Source: Streptantibioticus ferralitis (GTDB lineage Bacteria > Actinomycetota > Actinomycetes > Streptomycetales > Streptomycetaceae). Taken from it: a stretch of 64,000 nucleotides of DNA. Positions 60,901 to 64,000 of the stretch are shown here, in pieces (positions within the stretch are counted from its first letter, which is position 1; every line of letters begins with the position of its first letter). The stretch covers positions 1-64,000 of the forward strand of contig NZ_JARHTQ010000025.1 in NCBI RefSeq assembly GCF_029223525.1, given 5' to 3'. The notes below the pieces were generated by a model, which was not told where the DNA came from, did no database searches, and saw nothing but the letters and a program-made list of their open reading frames with translations. The translations under genes and the position numbers were made by a program.

Positions 60901-60936
60901 GACGTCCAACTCCTTCCGTGTTGAGGGACCACCGCG

Positions 60937-60973
60937 GCCGCCCCGGCTTCCGTCGTGCGGAGACCGGGGCGGC
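60937..60973. terminator. 10-bp GC stem-loop
   Basis: 60937-60946 pairs with 60964-60973 around a 17-base loop. It lies just after the stop of the minus-strand gene ending at 60986, and may attenuate the operon here. Confidence 0.5.
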
Positions 60974-60985
60974 ACGGAGCGTCCG

Positions 60986-61831
60986 TCAGGCGCGGTAGGT
61001 GGGCGGGCGGACTCCGGCACGGAGTTCGCGGATGATCGAGCAGGGGCCCTTGGTGGCGCAGTACGCGTCGTCGGTGTCCGGAAGGGCGTTGCCCGTGTTG
61101 CCCCACATCTCGCGGGCGGCCGCGTTCACGGCGCGCAGCATCTCGCCGTTGTTGGGGCGGCAGGGGCTGTTCGTGTCGCCGACGCCGTGCCAGTGGGCGC
61201 TGATGAGGTGCTGGCGGGCCTGGCGGGCGGCCCAGCGGCGGCTGCTGGGGCCGGTGTTCTCGTGCACGTGCCCGCAGTCGTGGAAGGTGTCCATGTGGCA
61301 GCCGGTGCAGTGGTAGGTGACCAGCTGCTGCGGCTCGCTGTCGGGAAGCCACTTGCCTTCGAACTCGTAGACGATGACCTCCGCGCCCGGGATCTCGGTG
61401 TGCGCGAAGGCGGTGACGAGGCCGACGCCGTCCGCGATGCCGCCGCGCGCCTGCACGTTCCAGAAGACGCGGGGGAGGAAGTCGTCCCAGCCCTTGCCGT
61501 GGGGCCACTGGGCGTACATGACTCCCTGGGAGGCGTCGAAGGTCGCGTTGCCGTCGGCGTTCTCGCGCTGGTACTGCTCGATCTGTGCGATCGACCCGAA
61601 GTACGTGGCGCTGAACTCCTCGGACTCCAGGAAGATCAGCCCGTACCCCTCGGGGCGGGTGTCGTGGCCGTTGTCCTTGAGGATCTCGACCATGTCCTCG
61701 TAGCCGGGGTTCCCCGGGGCGATGGTGCCGACAAGCGGTAACCGGTAGCGGTCGCAGCTGGTGACGTGGGCCGGGTTGGTCTCGCTGACGTTGTGCGCGG
61801 TGCCGTACGTGTTCGTGATCGTGATGCTCAT
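60986..61831 (-). CDS. Hypothetical protein, 281 aa
   Basis: A soluble protein with a possible metal site near residues 170-190 (YHCTGCHMDTFHDCGHVH: three Cys and four His). The N-terminal half has alternating strands and helices (DGHDTRPEGYGLIFLES). ATG 61831. No family recognised. Confidence 0.7.
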   Translation of the reverse strand: MSITITNTYGTAHNVSETNPAHVTSCDRYRLPLVGTIAPGNPGYEDMVEILKDNGHDTRPEGYGLIFLESEEFSATYFGSIAQIEQYQRENADGNATFDASQGVMYAQWPHGKGWDDFLPRVFWNVQARGGIADGVGLVTAFAHTEIPGAEVIVYEFEGKWLPDSEPQQLVTYHCTGCHMDTFHDCGHVHENTGPSSRRWAARQARQHLISAHWHGVGDTNSPCRPNNGEMLRAVNAAAREMWGNTGNALPDTDDAYCATKGPCSIIRELRAGVRPPTYRA

Positions 61832-61923
61832 GCGTGGGTGTCCTTCCCGGGGAAGCAGCGGGTGCCCGGCGTGGCCGGGTCGCGGCGGGTTGTGACTGTT
61901 CGGCGAAGCGTCGGCGGCACGAC

Positions 61924-62433
61924 TCACTCGCGGACCGCGTCCGCGTACTGCGCTTCCAGGTCGGCGCGGCCCTCGGGGTCGTCCTCCTGGTCCTCGTCGG
62001 TGTTCGGGCCGTGGACGGTGCAGACGATGTCCTCGTCGTCGTCCAGGTCGCCATTCAGCGCCCGGAACAGGCAGGTGACGCTGTAGGCGGGCACCCAGGC
62101 GCGGCCGGTGCATTCGTCGTCGTGCGGACACGGCACCATCACGTCGAACCCGATGTCGCCCTCGCCGTCCACGTCGGTGCGCAGGGCGAGGGTGAGGTAC
62201 TGCTGACCGAGGCGGATCTCCGCGACGCGGTCGCCGCCGGCGACGTTCGAGCCCGGCTTCCACCGCCACAGCGGCAGGATGTCCTCGCCGAACACCCGGC
62301 GTACGAGGTTCAGGTCACCGAGGCCGGCGCCACCGTCCAGTCCGAGGTCGGCCTGCCGGGTCTCGCTCAGGCGCTCCAGATACGGCAGGAGCCGGTAGAG
62401 GCTGTCCAGACGGGTCCGGGAGCGGCCGGTCAC
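61924..62433 (-). CDS. Hypothetical acidic protein, 169 aa
   Basis: GTG 62433 overlaps the upstream stop by 4 bases. The C-terminal 40 residues are very acidic (GPNTDEDQEDDPEGRADL), and CPHDDEC suggests a small metal or disulphide site. Function unknown. Confidence 0.65.
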   Translation of the reverse strand: MTGRSRTRLDSLYRLLPYLERLSETRQADLGLDGGAGLGDLNLVRRVFGEDILPLWRWKPGSNVAGGDRVAEIRLGQQYLTLALRTDVDGEGDIGFDVMVPCPHDDECTGRAWVPAYSVTCLFRALNGDLDDDEDIVCTVHGPNTDEDQEDDPEGRADLEAQYADAVRE

Positions 62434-62939
62434 CGCGTGGTGGCCTTGGTCGTGGCGATCAGCGCGGCGACGGTCTCCCAGCCGTGGTGCCAGGCGGAGT
62501 CCAGGTGGAACGCCCCGTTGATTCCGAAATCGGCCAGCTTGTAGAAGCCGCCCTTGCCGGTCTTGGTGGCGATCTTCTCCAGCAAGCCCTTGCCGGGAAC
62601 CCTGCGATCCGCGGCGTAGTGCGTTCCGAACGAGAGGGCGAGCGCGGCCGCGGCGGCGGCCGGGTGAACCCGGATGCCGAGCACCCGGGCGCCGGCCCCG
62701 GCCACGATCGCCTGCGTGGCCGTGTACGTCAGGCAGTGGTGGAGGCATGCCATGCGGCCGTCGGCCGTGCCGTGGACCGTCTTCTCCTCGGTGACCGGGT
62801 CCTGGTAGGTGACCGGGTGGTCGTCGGAGGCGCCCTTCACGCGGGCGCAGAAGTCGTCCTGGATCCAAAAATCTCCGAGGGCGCTGGCGGCGCGGGTCAG
62901 TCCGAGCAGGGCGGCGAAGGTGGCGGGGCGATGCGTCAT
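62430..62939 (-). CDS. Membrane-associated protein, possibly DUF3307-like, 169 aa
   Basis: Begins with MTHRPATFAALLGLTRAAS and continues GDFWIQDDFCARVKG, then CLHHCLTYTATQAIV, VHPAAAAAALALSFGTHYAADR, with two or three hydrophobic helices, and ends AWHHGWE. The GDFWxQ, ACLHHxLTY, THYAADR and WHHG pieces follow the order seen in DUF3307-type membrane proteins. Function unknown. Confidence 0.65.
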   Translation of the reverse strand: MTHRPATFAALLGLTRAASALGDFWIQDDFCARVKGASDDHPVTYQDPVTEEKTVHGTADGRMACLHHCLTYTATQAIVAGAGARVLGIRVHPAAAAAALALSFGTHYAADRRVPGKGLLEKIATKTGKGGFYKLADFGINGAFHLDSAWHHGWETVAALIATTKATTR

Positions 62940-63021
62940 CCTGGAGTTCTCCTGATCTCGATTCGGGTGATGGGAGCGGGACGACCGGCCTCTTTGCCGA
63001 TGCTGCGGTCGACCCCGTGCG

Positions 63022-63054
63022 CCTCCGCCCCGGCCTGTGTGGCCGGGGCGGAGG
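63022..63054. terminator. 14-bp perfect GC stem-loop
   Basis: 63022-63035 and 63041-63054 form a perfect 14-bp stem with a 5-base loop. It stands between two minus-strand genes (63059 and 62939), so it would separate an upstream transcript from the long downstream operon. Confidence 0.88.
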
Positions 63055-63058
63055 TCGT

Positions 63059-63325
63059 TCAGAACGGCGGTTCGTCCGGCCAGGCCGGGACACGCAAGAG
63101 CCGGATGCGGAGCTCGCGCCGCTCGGACCAGCAGCCGCACGCCTCCATCTCCGGGAACGGTCCGCCGGTCCACCAGCCGCCCGCGCCCCGGCAGTCGGGG
63201 CAAGAGCGGCGGGCGACGGGCGTGAGGTGGATCCGGTGCCGGTCGGCGTACAGCTCCCAGTGGCCGGCCTTGAGGACGGCGGCGGCCGCGGCGGCCGCGA
63301 CCAGCACGGCGGTTCGGGCGCGCAT
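63059..63325 (-). CDS. Small protein with zinc-type Cys motif, 88 aa
   Basis: An N-terminal hydrophobic helix (residues 5-20, AVLVAAAAAAAVL) precedes CPDCRGAGGW and CGCW, a DnaJ-like Cys pattern. It could be anchored in the membrane. ATG 63325. Confidence 0.6.
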   Translation of the reverse strand: MRARTAVLVAAAAAAAVLKAGHWELYADRHRIHLTPVARRSCPDCRGAGGWWTGGPFPEMEACGCWSERRELRIRLLRVPAWPDEPPF

Positions 63326-63327
63326 GG

Positions 63328-63858
63328 TCAGGGCCGGGCGAAGGGCTGGACGGTGAAGCGGGTGCCCTGTCCGGAGCTGGTGGGCGTCGCGGCGAGGAAG
63401 CCGGGGTCGGACCGCGCGAGATCGGTCAGCAGCGCCTTGATCCAGTCGGTGGTCCGCTGGAGGTCGACCCGGATCGCGTTGAAGTCGGAGATGTGCACCG
63501 GGTGCGGGGTCTTGCCATAGCGGCGAGCCCACAGCCGGGTGCGGATCATTTCGGCGGCCTCGGCGTAGTCGGGCCCGGCGGGCACACCGCGCGGCATCGC
63601 CCGGCATCCGGCCGCGTGCGCGTTGGCGGCCTTGGCGGCGTCCGTCTCGGACATCGAGTTGTGCGCAGCGTTCGTCGCGGCGCGGTAGGTGCAGCCGAGG
63701 CAGGCGACGGCGTACCTGGCGGAGCCCCGGTCGGCGTCGGCGGTGTAGACGAGCACGATCGCGCCCTCCAGCGCCCGGTAGCGCTGGGAGACGAGCGTGC
63801 CCTCCGGCGTCCAGGTCTCGGGCACGAGAGCGGGGGCGGGGCGTGTGAACAGAGCCAC
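63328..63858 (-). CDS. Hypothetical protein, 176 aa
   Basis: It contains ACLGCTYRAATNAAHNSM and HAAGC, a Cys2-His-Cys type pattern near residues 50-90, with a variable N-terminus. Similar small Cys/His proteins occur in Streptomyces plasmid accessory runs. Ends 3 bases before the next gene. Confidence 0.6.
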   Translation of the reverse strand: MALFTRPAPALVPETWTPEGTLVSQRYRALEGAIVLVYTADADRGSARYAVACLGCTYRAATNAAHNSMSETDAAKAANAHAAGCRAMPRGVPAGPDYAEAAEMIRTRLWARRYGKTPHPVHISDFNAIRVDLQRTTDWIKALLTDLARSDPGFLAATPTSSGQGTRFTVQPFARP

Positions 63859-63886
63859 GGTGACTCTCCTTCGAGGGGTTCGTTGA

Positions 63887-64000
63887 TCAGGCGGCCAGCC
63901 GGTGGACGACCGGGGCCGTGGAGGCGAAGTAGGTGTCGGGGCTGGGCTCGTAGCCCCGGGCGCAGGGGTCGCAGCAGCCCTGGGTGCGCAGCGGGAGGCA
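63887..64000 (-). CDS. Partial hypothetical protein, C-terminal 37 aa
   Basis: The frame runs off the window edge. It reads TQGCCDPCARGYEPSPDTYF, then a hydrophobic end VVHRLAA and a stop at 63887-63889. The CCDPC cluster resembles the other Cys-rich proteins of this operon. Confidence 0.5.
   Translation of the reverse strand, partial: CLPLRTQGCCDPCARGYEPSPDTYFASTAPVVHRLAA

Noticed and set aside
60624-62054. 476-aa minus-strand frame
   Set aside because: Overlaps the 281-aa gene and is Arg/Pro/His-rich; only its last 40 residues belong to a real, frameshifted gene.

Overview
The window looks like one end of a large linear plasmid (or other linear replicon) from a Streptomyces-like actinomycete. 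Supporting features are very high G+C, many GTG starts, operons whose genes overlap by 1-4 bases, and families typical of that group (Scr1-type XRE regulator with DUF397 partner, DUF2637, replication-relaxation protein, LysM-BTAD regulator, TcpC/TcpE conjugation proteins). Bases 1-147 are not biological: they are a poly-C run (poly-G read artefact) followed by Illumina P7/Nextera adapter with an 8-base index. The first genomic bases carry three perfectly abutting hairpins with identical trinucleotide loops, which I read as a telomere. A telomere-type helicase gene lies 2 kb inside, as in Streptomyces chromosome and plasmid ends.

Layout. 0.15-13.4 kb: telomere-like hairpins, small unknown genes, a superfamily II helicase, a scar of duplicated gene ends, a GNAT acetyltransferase, a zinc-finger-rich 835-aa protein, two small minus-strand genes sharing a GTACT-N7-AGTAC operator, and a long non-coding stretch. 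13.4-23.5 kb: a tightly coupled plus-strand operon for a Gram-positive type IV secretion channel (P-loop mini-protein, TcpC/VirB8-like, small membrane protein, TcpE, VirB4 ATPase, VirB6-like, lytic transglycosylase-NlpC/P60, secreted factor), ending in a terminator. 23.9-26.8 kb: a regulatory block (two unknown or primase-like genes, RsbW-type ATPase, divergent XRE regulator with DUF397). 26.9-33.1 kb: an accessory cassette (GNAT, UDP-glucose dehydrogenase-like protein, SIR2-like protein, class III aminotransferase, divergent XRE-TPR regulator). 33.1-34.0 kb: decayed fragments of fbiB/cofE and aroE.

34.0-39.9 kb: a second transfer operon (membrane protein, VirD4/TraG-like coupling ATPase, replication-relaxation protein, a 44-aa coupled ORF, CPBP protease, lipoprotein). 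40.2-52.2 kb: a Tad/Flp pilus operon (lipoprotein, secreted protein, SAF/RcpC-like, TadZ, TadA, TadB, TadC, Flp pilin, two TadE-like pseudopilins, TadG-like) ending with a membrane-bound LysM-BTAD regulator. 52.5-56.3 kb: DUF2637 protein, a frameshifted relic, and a partition cassette (ParA, a helix-turn-helix partner, a 62-bp near-perfect palindrome and a strong terminator). 56.3-64 kb: a long minus-strand run of small, overlapping, mostly unknown genes including NUDIX, ASCH and GGDEF proteins; two are frameshifted as sequenced. It continues past the window end.

Together this reads as the maintenance and transfer half of a conjugative linear plasmid: a wall-piercing secretion channel, a coupling ATPase and a surface pilus. 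A TGCGCA-N6-TGCGCA motif occurs upstream of the secretion region and twice after the pilus operon. No rRNA, tRNA, CRISPR array, complete insertion sequence, relaxase, prepilin peptidase or telomere terminal-protein gene was recognised. Functions rest on motif reading without database searches.
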